Positions 26,565 to 34,913 of a stretch of 64,000 bases of DNA are shown here, piece by piece (the first letter of the stretch is position 1; each line of letters begins with the position of its first letter). The stretch comes from Psychroserpens burtonensis DSM 12212 (lineage in GTDB: Bacteria; Bacteroidota; Bacteroidia; Flavobacteriales; Flavobacteriaceae). The stretch lies in NCBI RefSeq assembly GCF_000425305.1, contig NZ_KE384348.1, forward strand, positions 16,325 to 80,324, written 5' to 3'. The position numbers were made by a program, and so were the translations under genes. Below the pieces are notes generated by a model, which was given only the letters and a program-made list of their open reading frames with translations, ran no database searches and was not told where the DNA came from.

Positions 26565-26637
26565 TTTAAAAGATTTAATTGTTGTCTCACAAATGTAAAC
26601 ATTTATGCCTACTTATTTAACATGACTTAAATTTGAT

Positions 26638-26645
26638 TATCTTTG
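26638..26645 (+). promoter_or_regulatory. -7 box of SRPBCC/GyrI gene
   Basis: TATCTTTG matches the consensus, 32 bases before the ATG at 26678. Confidence 0.5.
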
Positions 26646-26677
26646 ATTACCATATTAATATAACATCGAAATTCGCA

Positions 26678-27700
26678 ATGAAAGCACTTAAATATATCCT
26701 CTTTCTATTAGTCATTCTATTTATAGGTTTCGCTATATATATTGCTGTTCAGCCTAATGATTTCGTCTTTAAAAGAAGTAAAATCATGAAAGCTCCAACA
26801 CCTGTTGTTTATAACGTAGTTAATGACTTTAAAGAGTGGCCAAGATTTTCCCCTTGGATAGAACAAGATACTGACGCTGTTCTAACCTATAATAATAAAA
26901 CCTCTGGTGTAGATGCGGGCTATAGTTGGGACGGTGAGATATTAGGTATTGGCAGCATGAAAACTACTGATGTGCTCAATAATACCTCAATAGTTCAACA
27001 GATTGAATTTATAGAACCGTTTGAATCCAATTCAAATATAAATTGGACGTTTGAGCCTGCTGAAGAGGGTACAAAAGTAACTTGGAGTATGAATGGAAAA
27101 CAAGACTTCATGACGAAATTATATACTGTATTTATGGGTTCTATCGAAGAAGCTACAGGACCAGATTTTGAAAGAGGTCTTTATAAACTAGATAGTATTG
27201 TCCAAGCAGACATGAAAAAATATAGTATTACTATAGAAGGTATAACACAACATGGAGGTGGATTTTATTTGTACAATACAGCCTCTAGCAGAATAGAAGA
27301 TTTAGAACAGAAAAAGCAAGAAATGATGCCTATCGTTGGTGGTTATGCCCTATCAAATAATATTACAATGGCGGGAAAACCATTTGTACTTTATCATAAA
27401 TGGGATACAGATAATAATACGGTTATGTTTTCATGCTGCGTACCAACAACCTCTAAAATAGAAACATCTGATCCCAATATTTTAACAGGACAGTTAGAGC
27501 CTTTTAAAGCTGTTAAAACAGTTCTTAAAGGAGATTATATAAATTCTAAAGAAGCTTGGAACAAGGCCATGGCTTACATAAAAGACAATGACTTAAAGGA
27601 ACCTTTAGCAGGTCCAGTTTTAGAATCTTATGTAACAGACTCTAAATCGACTCCGAATCCAGCAAATTGGATTACCGAAATTTATTTAGCCGTAGAATAG
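26678..27700 (+). CDS. membrane-anchored SRPBCC plus GyrI-like domain protein
   Basis: This 340-residue protein has an N-terminal membrane helix (ALKYILFLLVILFIGFAIYI), an SRPBCC/polyketide-cyclase-like ligand pocket (about 35-180: VVNDFKEWPRFSPW, then TKVTWSMNG), and a C-terminal GyrI-like effector-binding domain (about 190-340). The fusion suggests a small-molecule sensor or carrier at the membrane; the ligand is unknown. A frame extending upstream to 26633 lies over the promoter, so I use 26678. The fluC gene follows after 7 bases and is probably co-transcribed. Confidence 0.88.
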   Translation: MKALKYILFLLVILFIGFAIYIAVQPNDFVFKRSKIMKAPTPVVYNVVNDFKEWPRFSPWIEQDTDAVLTYNNKTSGVDAGYSWDGEILGIGSMKTTDVLNNTSIVQQIEFIEPFESNSNINWTFEPAEEGTKVTWSMNGKQDFMTKLYTVFMGSIEEATGPDFERGLYKLDSIVQADMKKYSITIEGITQHGGGFYLYNTASSRIEDLEQKKQEMMPIVGGYALSNNITMAGKPFVLYHKWDTDNNTVMFSCCVPTTSKIETSDPNILTGQLEPFKAVKTVLKGDYINSKEAWNKAMAYIKDNDLKEPLAGPVLESYVTDSKSTPNPANWITEIYLAVE

Positions 27701-27707
27701 ATAACAA

Positions 27708-28073
27708 ATGAAACAATTAGTACTCGTATTTGTTGGTGGTGGTTTTGGAAGCATGCTTAGGTTTGCTCTTGGAAGATTTTTGAATAATTCTCAAAACGGA
27801 ATTCCCTACGGAACATTTGCAGCAAACATCATAGGAAGCCTTTTGATTGGACTAATTTTGGGCTTTGCAGCGAAAAATGACACGCTATCATCTAACCAAA
27901 CACTATTATTGGCCACTGGGTTTTGTGGTGGATTTACAACGTTTTCCACTTTTGCATATGAAAATCATGTACTTTTAAAATCGGGCGACTTTACGTCCTT
28001 TGCGATTTATACGATAGCTAGTTTTGTGTTGGGGTTTCTTGCAGTTTTCTTTGGAATATATCTTACTAAATAA
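27708..28073 (+). CDS. fluC: fluoride ion channel FluC (CrcB)
   Basis: This small four-span membrane channel exports fluoride and works as an antiparallel dimer. It is 121 residues. Typical motifs are GGGFGSMLRFALGR, GTFAANIIGSLLIG (with the Asn that lines the pore) and the TM3 break GFCGGFTTFSTFAYE with the Phe-box. It is 7 bases after the SRPBCC gene. No fluoride riboswitch was seen upstream. Confidence 0.97.
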   Translation: MKQLVLVFVGGGFGSMLRFALGRFLNNSQNGIPYGTFAANIIGSLLIGLILGFAAKNDTLSSNQTLLLATGFCGGFTTFSTFAYENHVLLKSGDFTSFAIYTIASFVLGFLAVFFGIYLTK

Positions 28074-28279
28074 AAGAAGTATACAATCGCAGTCTCAGTA
28101 TACAGTTGAAATAATCTTTATTCATAAGTCAAGTCATAAAATTAAGGTAAAGGTATTGTAACTTACATGGTTTGTTGAAAACTGATACTGAGAATAAAAA
28201 CTAACCAGACACGAATTTCACCAATGATCACTGATTACCAATCAAAAGTAACCATGCTCAAAATTCAGCTACTAAAAAC
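28074..28279. other. intergenic, no feature seen
   Basis: This is a short AT-rich gap between convergent genes. No hairpin terminator or ORF stands out. Confidence 0.4.
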
Positions 28280-28879
28280 TTATTTAAGAAAGACCTTCAC
28301 TCCAGCCCTAACCTCTAAATCCAAATAATTTGCTCTAGGAACAATTGGGCAAGAATACTTTTCATTATAAGCACAATACGGATTATAAGCTGTATTAAAG
28401 TCTATATCTAGTTCATTGTCTGAAGGAATTCTCAAATCAATATAACGTCCACCTCCATAACTGTCGCTACCATTCGTATTATCCAAAAATGGTAAGAACA
28501 AATAATCTTTAAAGGCGTCGTCTTTCATCAATTCTTTACCTTGATATACATTTAATTGAAAAGTTTGACCTTTTAATTCAAAAGACAGGACTCCATAAAC
28601 TCGTTCATCAGATACACGACTTGTTGTGGTTTGCATTTTAAACCAATTAGAGTTTGGTGTTCTTTTCAATTTAGCTTTTACAACGAATATTGAATCAAAC
28701 TTAAAAAAGTCTAAACCTTTAAAATCCTTTCTATCTTTATTTTTTAATGGTGATTTTGTAGCATCTTTATACTCTGAATTAATCTCTCTTTGAAAATCAG
28801 TTTCACCAGCAATTGGTGTTTTCTTTTGCGCACAACTTATAGTAGATACAAATAAAAATAATAGAACTAAATATTTCAT
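28280..28879 (-). CDS. DUF1684 lipoprotein
   Basis: This 199-residue protein has a short lipoprotein signal (VLLFLFVSTISC). The DUF1684 domain covers the rest: DFQREINSEYKD, a middle beta sheet, and the strongly conserved GGRYIDLRIP, FNTAYNPYCAYNEKYSCPIVP and a final beta strand. The function of DUF1684 is unknown. It is monocistronic. Confidence 0.92.
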   Translation of the reverse strand: MKYLVLLFLFVSTISCAQKKTPIAGETDFQREINSEYKDATKSPLKNKDRKDFKGLDFFKFDSIFVVKAKLKRTPNSNWFKMQTTTSRVSDERVYGVLSFELKGQTFQLNVYQGKELMKDDAFKDYLFLPFLDNTNGSDSYGGGRYIDLRIPSDNELDIDFNTAYNPYCAYNEKYSCPIVPRANYLDLEVRAGVKVFLK

Positions 28880-29061
28880 TTTTGATAGTTTTCGATTTCA
28901 AAAATACAACTTAAGGATATTTTTTATAGATTTACTTTACTAAATAATTAGAAAAAAATGCAAAACTGCGTCATTTCATATAAACAAAGACAGACCTTTT
29001 ATTTTAAAAGTCGGACTTGCTATGTGTTATGGTAATATAATTATTTAACCAACCAATCATA

Positions 29062-29091
29062 AAAAGTCCGACGTAAACGTCGGACTTTTTG
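29062..29091. terminator. strong hairpin with A/T flanks before the MFS gene
   Basis: GTCCGACGT (29067-29075) pairs perfectly with ACGTCGGAC (29078-29086) around AA, flanked by A5 and T5. No intact gene ends just upstream on either strand. It lies 20 bases before the ATG at 29111, where it would block read-through into the transporter gene. Confidence 0.7.
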
Positions 29092-29209
29092 CATTTATAC
29101 AATTACCAAAATGAAAACGCTATACTTAAACTAAGTAAACACTTTTAGAGGTCTCTCTAAAGAAGTTTGGTGGTTAGCTCTTATAACTTTAATAAATAGA
29201 GCAGGTACA

Positions 29210-30322
29210 ATGGTGATTCCATTCTTGTCTTTATATCTCACTGAAAATTTAAAATTTACAGCCAGTAATGTGGGCTGGATAATGTCTGCTTTTGGTTTAG
29301 GCTCTGTCGTTGGCACCTGGGTTGGAGGCAAATTAACAGATAAAATTGGCTTTTATAAAGTCATGGTTAGGAGTTTGCTCTTAACTGGTATTCTTTTTAT
29401 AGCACTGCAATTTCTAAATACTTTTACGTCCATATGTATCGGGATATTTTTGGTAATGGCAGTCGCAGATACTTTTAGACCAGCAATGTTTGTGGCAATG
29501 AGCGCTTATAGCAAGCCAGAGAATAAAACACGTTCTGTAACACTTATTCGTTTAGCCATTAACTTGGGCTTTTCGGCTGGACCTGCTGTTGGAGGATTAA
29601 TAATCACAACCATAGGATATGGTGGTCTATTTTGGATCGATGGTATTACATGTATTCTTGCAACAATTCTATTAATAAAAGTTTTAAACCCAAGAGTGTC
29701 TAAACCATTAGATACGTTTAGAGTAGAAAATCCGAAGTCTGTCTACAAGGATAAATCTTTCTGGATATTTTTTGTTGCGATGCTTCTCTTCGGAATTATA
29801 TTTCTACAGTATTTCTCTACTATGCCATTATATTATAAAGAGGTGTATGCGTTGACCGAATTTGAAATTGGACTACTATTGGGTTTAAATGGTCTTATCA
29901 TTTTTTTATTAGAGATGCCTTTAATAAAATGGTTAGAAAACAGTACACATACAAAAACTGGATTGATGCTATTTGGAGCCATACTTGTAGGTATTAGTTT
30001 TATTATTCTAACCTTAACAAATTGGTTAGGCATCTTAATAATTGGTATGCTATTTATGACTATTGGAGAGATGATAACATTTCCGTTTTCAAACTCTTAT
30101 GCTCTAGAAAGATCTAAACGAGGAAATCAAGGTGAATATATGGCAATGTACGTTATGGCGTTCTCTGTGGCTCATGTTTTTGGACATAATGCAGGAATGC
30201 AACTCATTAGTTACCTCGGCTTTAATTCGACGTGGTATATCATTTCAATTTTAGCAATAGCTTGTGTTATGCTACTGCTTTTCCTGAAATATTATATGAA
30301 AAAAAATAATGAATTACAATGA
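29210..30322 (+). CDS. MFS transporter; N-terminus interrupted by an in-frame stop
   Basis: This major facilitator permease has about 11 of the usual 12 membrane segments in the frame from the ATG at 29210 (370 residues). It has the loop 2-3 motif GGKLTDKIGF. The natural N-terminus appears to begin at the ATG at 29111 (MKTLYLN), but TAA at 29132-29134 breaks it. Past the stop the frame goes on as VNTFRGLSKEVWWLALITL, which joins the 29210 frame without gap. A start at 29210 would lose about half of TM1. The substrate is unknown; the closest type is a drug or sugar efflux MFS. Confidence 0.8.
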   Translation: MVIPFLSLYLTENLKFTASNVGWIMSAFGLGSVVGTWVGGKLTDKIGFYKVMVRSLLLTGILFIALQFLNTFTSICIGIFLVMAVADTFRPAMFVAMSAYSKPENKTRSVTLIRLAINLGFSAGPAVGGLIITTIGYGGLFWIDGITCILATILLIKVLNPRVSKPLDTFRVENPKSVYKDKSFWIFFVAMLLFGIIFLQYFSTMPLYYKEVYALTEFEIGLLLGLNGLIIFLLEMPLIKWLENSTHTKTGLMLFGAILVGISFIILTLTNWLGILIIGMLFMTIGEMITFPFSNSYALERSKRGNQGEYMAMYVMAFSVAHVFGHNAGMQLISYLGFNSTWYIISILAIACVMLLLFLKYYMKKNNELQ

Positions 30323-30342
30323 ATTATCATTCGTCCTTTAGG

Positions 30343-30380
30343 TATAAAAAAGCCCTAGAGTTTCATAAAACTTTAGAGCT
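30343..30380. terminator. hairpin after the MFS gene
   Basis: AGCCCTAGAGTTT (30351-30363) pairs imperfectly with AAACTTTAGAGCT (30368-30380). The T-run is on the minus-strand side, so it terminates minus transcripts better than the MFS message. Confidence 0.45.
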
Positions 30381-30579
30381 AAAGTAATTATTGTGACTTC
30401 TCCTTGATTTCTGCGATTTAAATGTCCTGAAGGAAATGTAACCCTCTCAACCCATAAGGCCAATACCTTACCAAAAAGTGATAGCATTTCTATTTATTTT
30501 GAAGATAATAACCTTGAAACACTTTTACAAAACCTTTAAAAGAAGGAACTACAATGTATATCATTCCATTTTCCGCAGG
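30381..30579. other. intergenic, no gene supported
   Basis: AT-rich DNA between the MFS gene and the convergent hydrolase gene. Open frames here look like chance. Confidence 0.4.
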
Positions 30580-30615
30580 AAAAAAAAGACTAAATCTACC
30601 TTGGCAAATTTAGTC
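30580..30615 (-). terminator. terminator of the CocE/S15 hydrolase gene
   Basis: On the minus strand GACTAAAT pairs with ATTTAGTC (30588-30595 and 30608-30615), followed by a run of eight T. It lies 9 bases after the stop. Confidence 0.8.
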
Positions 30616-30623
30616 ATCTACTC

Positions 30624-32558
30624 TTATTTCAAAACCGTAAACTCAATTTTAGAATCGTTAAAAACCGAATGTGTTTGGGTTTTAAAATCGCTTTCTTTTG
30701 CTTTATAAATATTAGGCACAAATGTTTGCGGGTTCAAATCAATAAGTGGAAACCACGTACTCTGAACTTGCACTTGTAATTTGTGACCTTTTTTAAATGT
30801 ATGATGTACATCTTGTAACTTGATATTGACATCTGTTGGTTGGTTTGGCACAAATGGCTCTGGGTTTTCAAAACTATTTCTAAAACGACCGCGCATCACT
30901 TCACTCCTCACCATCAAATGATAATTACTCATTGATAAATGGTCTTGCATACCTTCTTTTTGCTCCTCAGCATCTGCTGGATGAACATCTACTATTTTGA
31001 CAATCCAATCTGCATCTGTCCCTGTAGTTGACACATTAAGCTGCGCTAAAATATCACCAGCTAAGGTTATATCTTCCTCAAGAATATCGGTCTCAAATAT
31101 AAGAACATCAGGACGTCGTGCTGCAAAACGCTGATCGTCTGTCATGTATTTTCGTGGTGTGAAAACTGTTTTAATATCTTCGGAATAAGGTACAGGGCGT
31201 TTTAAATCACTAACAAATGTCTCACTAGTATTTCCTTTTTTTGAATCTGATAGCTCTTGGTTGGCATTAAGATACATGGCTTGTTTTTCTGCTTGCTTTG
31301 GAGGCCAGCTGTCAAAGCTACTCCATTCCTTTTTACCAGAATCAAATACATATGCTTCTGGTAACCCTGAGTTCTTGTCGCCTTTTCCTTTTAAAAAATG
31401 ATTAAAAAACTTCGTTTCAACATCACGTTGAAATTTTAGAGATATAGAATCTCCGAAGAAATAATTTCCAACATAATTTTTAACGTCACTCCTAGCCCAA
31501 CGACCATGATCCCAAGGCCCAAAAACCATAATATTATAATTATCAGGATTATGTTTTTCTATCGTTTTATAAGTTTCAAATGGCCCATATAAATCTTCGG
31601 CATCAAATAACCCTCCCACAATCATTGTCGCTACACTTGGCTTAATATCTTTTAGGTTTTGAATTAAACCTTTAGATTTCCATATCGTATCGTAGTTTGG
31701 ATGCTCTACAATTTCTTTCCAAAACACATCATCTATCCTATCAGACTTGGATACAGATGTGTCGTCTGGTGTGTCATATTGGAAATACTTGTTCAAATTA
31801 CTTAAAGGTCCAGCATCAAGAAAAAATTGATATTGATCTTGTGTTTTCATTTCTGGAAACTTATACCAAGCAGAATCTGTAGGTTTATCTTTTGTCGTAC
31901 CAAATAAAGACACTGCTCTAAAATAACTTAATAAAAAAGCACCATTATGATGAAAATCGTCAAAAAAGAAATCTCCAATACACGCTTGAGGCGATGCTGC
32001 TTTTAAAGCTGGGTGTGCGTCTATAGTAGAATATGTAGCATAAAAACCAGGATATGAAATTCCCCAAGTACCAACATTCCCGTTATTATTTTCTACGTTA
32101 TTTACCAGCCAGTCAATCGTGTCATAAGTGTCTGATGCCTCATCAATTTGAGAATCCTCTGTTTTATTTGGGATATAAGCACGCATATTATCATAGACAC
32201 CTTCACTCATCCAACGACCTCGTACATCTTGATACACAACAATATTCCCTTCTTTCATTAAATGAACATTAGGACCAATTTTCGTCTTAAACTCATTGTC
32301 ACCATAAGGTTGAGAACTATATGGTGTTCTCATCATTAAAATAGGATAGGTCTGACTTTCATCTTTTGGTGAATAAATGGTCGTGTGAAGTTTTATACCA
32401 TCGCGCATTTCAATAGTCACCTCTTGTTTGTTATAATTATCTTTAACGTAAGTATCTTCTACTTCGGTTTTCACAATTTCAGTAGCGTCTTTGTTGGCCT
32501 TATTACAAGACGTTAGAACAAATACAAATAGGAGCAAGAATTTAAAAAGAGTCTTCAT
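30624..32558 (-). CDS. CocE/NonD family (S15) hydrolase lipoprotein
   Basis: This 644-residue alpha/beta hydrolase is of the X-Pro dipeptidyl-peptidase/cocaine esterase/glutaryl-7-ACA acylase group. It has a lipoprotein signal (LLLFVFVLTSC, Cys 18). The nucleophile is in GTWGISYPGFYATY; DVRGRWMSEG lies before it and FGPWDHGRW holds the His. A C-terminal beta jelly-roll (about 450-640) completes the family. It is likely a periplasmic or outer-membrane peptidase or esterase; the substrate is unknown. Confidence 0.92.
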   Translation of the reverse strand: MKTLFKFLLLFVFVLTSCNKANKDATEIVKTEVEDTYVKDNYNKQEVTIEMRDGIKLHTTIYSPKDESQTYPILMMRTPYSSQPYGDNEFKTKIGPNVHLMKEGNIVVYQDVRGRWMSEGVYDNMRAYIPNKTEDSQIDEASDTYDTIDWLVNNVENNNGNVGTWGISYPGFYATYSTIDAHPALKAASPQACIGDFFFDDFHHNGAFLLSYFRAVSLFGTTKDKPTDSAWYKFPEMKTQDQYQFFLDAGPLSNLNKYFQYDTPDDTSVSKSDRIDDVFWKEIVEHPNYDTIWKSKGLIQNLKDIKPSVATMIVGGLFDAEDLYGPFETYKTIEKHNPDNYNIMVFGPWDHGRWARSDVKNYVGNYFFGDSISLKFQRDVETKFFNHFLKGKGDKNSGLPEAYVFDSGKKEWSSFDSWPPKQAEKQAMYLNANQELSDSKKGNTSETFVSDLKRPVPYSEDIKTVFTPRKYMTDDQRFAARRPDVLIFETDILEEDITLAGDILAQLNVSTTGTDADWIVKIVDVHPADAEEQKEGMQDHLSMSNYHLMVRSEVMRGRFRNSFENPEPFVPNQPTDVNIKLQDVHHTFKKGHKLQVQVQSTWFPLIDLNPQTFVPNIYKAKESDFKTQTHSVFNDSKIEFTVLK

Positions 32559-32615
32559 TTACATTTAAAATTTTGATTGACTAAATTTACAAAAACTTAT
32601 AGCTATTTTACGAAT

Positions 32616-33363
32616 ATGAGACCTACACAAATTCTTTTTATTTTTGTTTTTTTAATTTATAGCTGTAATAACCCAAAAGATATTTCCGAAGAAAACATAA
32701 TTACCACAGTAGAAAAGCAGTTTCCAAAATTAGAAAGTAACCGATATAACGTAGGTTTTTTTAATTATGGATGGTATTTTTAATACAGAATTAACCGCTC
32801 CTTTTGACATTTTTCAACATACTGTTTTTCGAGATAGTATAAAACCAATGAATGTGTTTACTATCGCAAATACAGATGATCCTATTATGACTTTTGAAGG
32901 AATACGTATTCTTCCAGACTATAATTACACCCTGGACAAACTTCCAAAAATCGATATTTTAGTTGTGCCAAGTGCTGAACATCATTTGGATACAGATTTA
33001 GATGATGAAGCCATGATTGCTTTTGTTAAGCGTGTTGCCAAAGACGCACAATTTATAACATCTCACTGTGATGGTGCTTTCGTTTTGGCTAAAGCCGGAC
33101 TGCTTGACGATACAGTATCAACCACATTCCCTAGTGATATTGATACCATGCGTGAACGTTTTCCAAATCTCTATATTAGAAAAGAGGTATTATTTGTACA
33201 TGATGGAAAATACATCACATCGGCTGGAGGTGCTACATCATTTGAAGCTGCATTATATCTCTGTGAATTTCTCTACGGAAAAGAGATTGCTCAAAGTTTG
33301 GCTAGCGGATTGGTTATTGATTGGGACCTAGAAGAAGTTCCTCATATTGTAATAGAAGAATAA
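32616..33363 (+). pseudogene. DJ-1/PfpI-family lipoprotein with a frameshift in a T-run
   Basis: The first part (MRPTQILFIFVFLIYSC, a lipoprotein signal, then RYNVGF) is one base out of frame with the rest, which begins IMDGIFNTELTAPFDIFQ. The break is at a run of seven T (32756-32762); six T would give RYNVGFLIMDGIFN without a break. The downstream part (to 33363) has the class I glutamine amidotransferase-like fold with nucleophile Cys in TSHCDGAFVLAKAG and is intact. It may be a sequencing error, a recent mutation or a slippery phase switch. If whole it would be about 248 residues, GlxA/DJ-1-like. Confidence 0.8.
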
Positions 33364-33365
33364 AC

Positions 33366-33809
33366 TTATTTCAAAGGTTTCACCTCATTATGCTTAATGA
33401 CATGCGACAATACAATTTGCGTCTTCGTTTCTCCATAAACGATCAACTGATCAATAAATAATTCTAAATGCTTTTGGTTTTTTAAAACCACTTCCATTAC
33501 AATATTTTCATTACCTGTGATGCGATAGCAATTTATAACCTCATCATAGGTCTTTACTTTTTCGAGAAAAGGTTTCAGCATTCCCATAAATGCTCTAACT
33601 GTGATAAGTGCCTTTAATTGATAGCCCACTTCAAAAGGAGACACCAATGTATTATAGCTTTGAATGACACTAGCATCTTCCATTTTCTTAATCCGTTCTG
33701 AAACTGCTGGAGAACTGACACCAACTTGACGACCAATTTCTGCATTAGATTGTCTTGCATTTAACTGTAAGCATTTTAAAATTTTCCAATTGAGATTATC
33801 TATAAACAT
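33366..33809 (-). CDS. Lrp/AsnC-family transcriptional regulator
   Basis: This 147-residue regulator has an N-terminal winged HTH (about 5-60: NWKILKCLQLNARQSNAEIG, then VSSPAVSERIKKMEDA) and a C-terminal RAM ligand-binding domain (about 65-145: AFMGMLKPFLEK, CYRITGNENIVMEV). Such proteins respond to amino acids. Convergent with the DJ-1 gene, with a 2-base gap. Confidence 0.95.
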   Translation of the reverse strand: MFIDNLNWKILKCLQLNARQSNAEIGRQVGVSSPAVSERIKKMEDASVIQSYNTLVSPFEVGYQLKALITVRAFMGMLKPFLEKVKTYDEVINCYRITGNENIVMEVVLKNQKHLELFIDQLIVYGETKTQIVLSHVIKHNEVKPLK

Positions 33810-33897
33810 TTAAAGTGATTTTTAAATCTACGTTAATAATTAAATCAAATATACATATTTGCCTTAAAATCTAAAGCATAATCTCGAAACTTGTCAG

Positions 33898-33905
33898 TAA
33901 CTTTG
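33898..33905 (+). promoter_or_regulatory. -7 box of the 131-residue protein gene
   Basis: TAACTTTG matches the consensus and lies 20 bases before the ATG at 33926. Confidence 0.45.
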
Positions 33906-33925
33906 ATACAATTGCTAGAAAAAAA

Positions 33926-34321
33926 ATGAATTACAATATCCCATCTCACCTTTCTGAACTGCCCATATATCAAAAGGCTATAGATATTCTTGTATTATCG
34001 AGAAATATCTCTACATATATTAACCAGGATTTATCATACTTAAGACATGATGGATCTGAGGATTCTGATATTTATTTTTCGGGAGATATTATTCAACAAT
34101 CCGAATCTCTGGCTCCTGAAATTGAAAAGGCTCAAGCTGAACTTTGTTGTTATAAAAAACACAAACATTTAGATGCTCTTGAACGATTGATACATCGTTT
34201 ACATTTAAACTGTAATCGTTTGCAACATTGTAATAGTAATGGAAAAGACTATTTACCTATTCTTCAAAATGAATTAAAGAAATTTAAGCGTTTACAGCGC
34301 AGTTGGATGATGACTTTGTAA
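33926..34321 (+). CDS. hypothetical all-alpha protein
   Basis: This 131-residue protein is Cys/His-containing and mostly helical. It starts with LPIYQKAIDILVLSRNIS, which recalls small four-helix-bundle proteins of Bacteroidota (the S23/TIGR02436-like group), but the match is weak and I would not name it. There is no signal peptide. It stops 1 base before the convergent osmC gene. Confidence 0.7.
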   Translation: MNYNIPSHLSELPIYQKAIDILVLSRNISTYINQDLSYLRHDGSEDSDIYFSGDIIQQSESLAPEIEKAQAELCCYKKHKHLDALERLIHRLHLNCNRLQHCNSNGKDYLPILQNELKKFKRLQRSWMMTL

Positions 34322-34322
34322 A

Positions 34323-34790
34323 TTATTTATCACTTGTAACTTTCACTACGACGTTGTGCGTGATCAGAAAATTGCAAGAATTAGCAATAAAACATAATAT
34401 ATTCGCTTCTTTGTGAAGACTTACCGCTTTATCAATCATTTCACCTTTTGAAATTGTTACTATTGGATTCAACACAACAGAAGTAAATGCGCCACTTCCA
34501 TCTGCTTTCAATTCTAAAACACCAACAGCTTCATCTTTATAATCTATGAGTTCGATTCCGTTTTGAGCGCACACATAGAAGTAAGACATCATATGGCATG
34601 ATGCTAGTGCAGACAATAACAAATCTTCTGGATTATATTTAGTTTCATCACCTTTAAAGGCTTTAGCTGCGGAAACCGTCAATGGTAATTTATCGTCTAT
34701 AAACACCTGATGTGTTTTTCCATTAACCGAAACATCTAAAGCGTTTTTAGCTGACCATTTGGCTTGTACTTTGAATTGTGTTTTGAACAT
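34323..34790 (-). CDS. OsmC-family peroxiredoxin-like protein
   Basis: This 155-residue protein belongs to the OsmC/YhfA thiol hydroperoxide-reductase group. The two redox cysteines are in LLSALASCHMMSYF and ILCFIANSCNFL. It reduces organic peroxides in the family's known members. A terminator on the minus strand separates it from icmF upstream. Confidence 0.94.
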   Translation of the reverse strand: MFKTQFKVQAKWSAKNALDVSVNGKTHQVFIDDKLPLTVSAAKAFKGDETKYNPEDLLLSALASCHMMSYFYVCAQNGIELIDYKDEAVGVLELKADGSGAFTSVVLNPIVTISKGEMIDKAVSLHKEANILCFIANSCNFLITHNVVVKVTSDK

Positions 34791-34799
34791 ATTTTATTA

Positions 34800-34831
34800 A
34801 AAACAAATCCCAAACAGAGTTTGGGATTTGT
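34800..34831 (-). terminator. terminator between icmF and osmC
   Basis: On the minus strand ACAAATCCCAAAC pairs perfectly with GTTTGGGATTTGT (34803-34815 and 34819-34831) around a 3-base loop, followed by TTTTTAAT. It ends the icmF message. A further fragment GATCCC…GGGAT at about 34850-34870 resembles short repeats often found downstream of Bacteroidota genes. Confidence 0.85.
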
Positions 34832-34913
34832 ACTTTATCTTATTTTAAGATCCCAAATCAAGTACGGGATAAGCGACTCACACAATTTTATAAACATAAA
34901 ATTGGTTCGCTGC

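Noticed and set aside
27600..27710. Fluoride riboswitch before fluC
   Set aside because: The gap to the preceding gene is only 7 bases and no riboswitch-like fold was seen.
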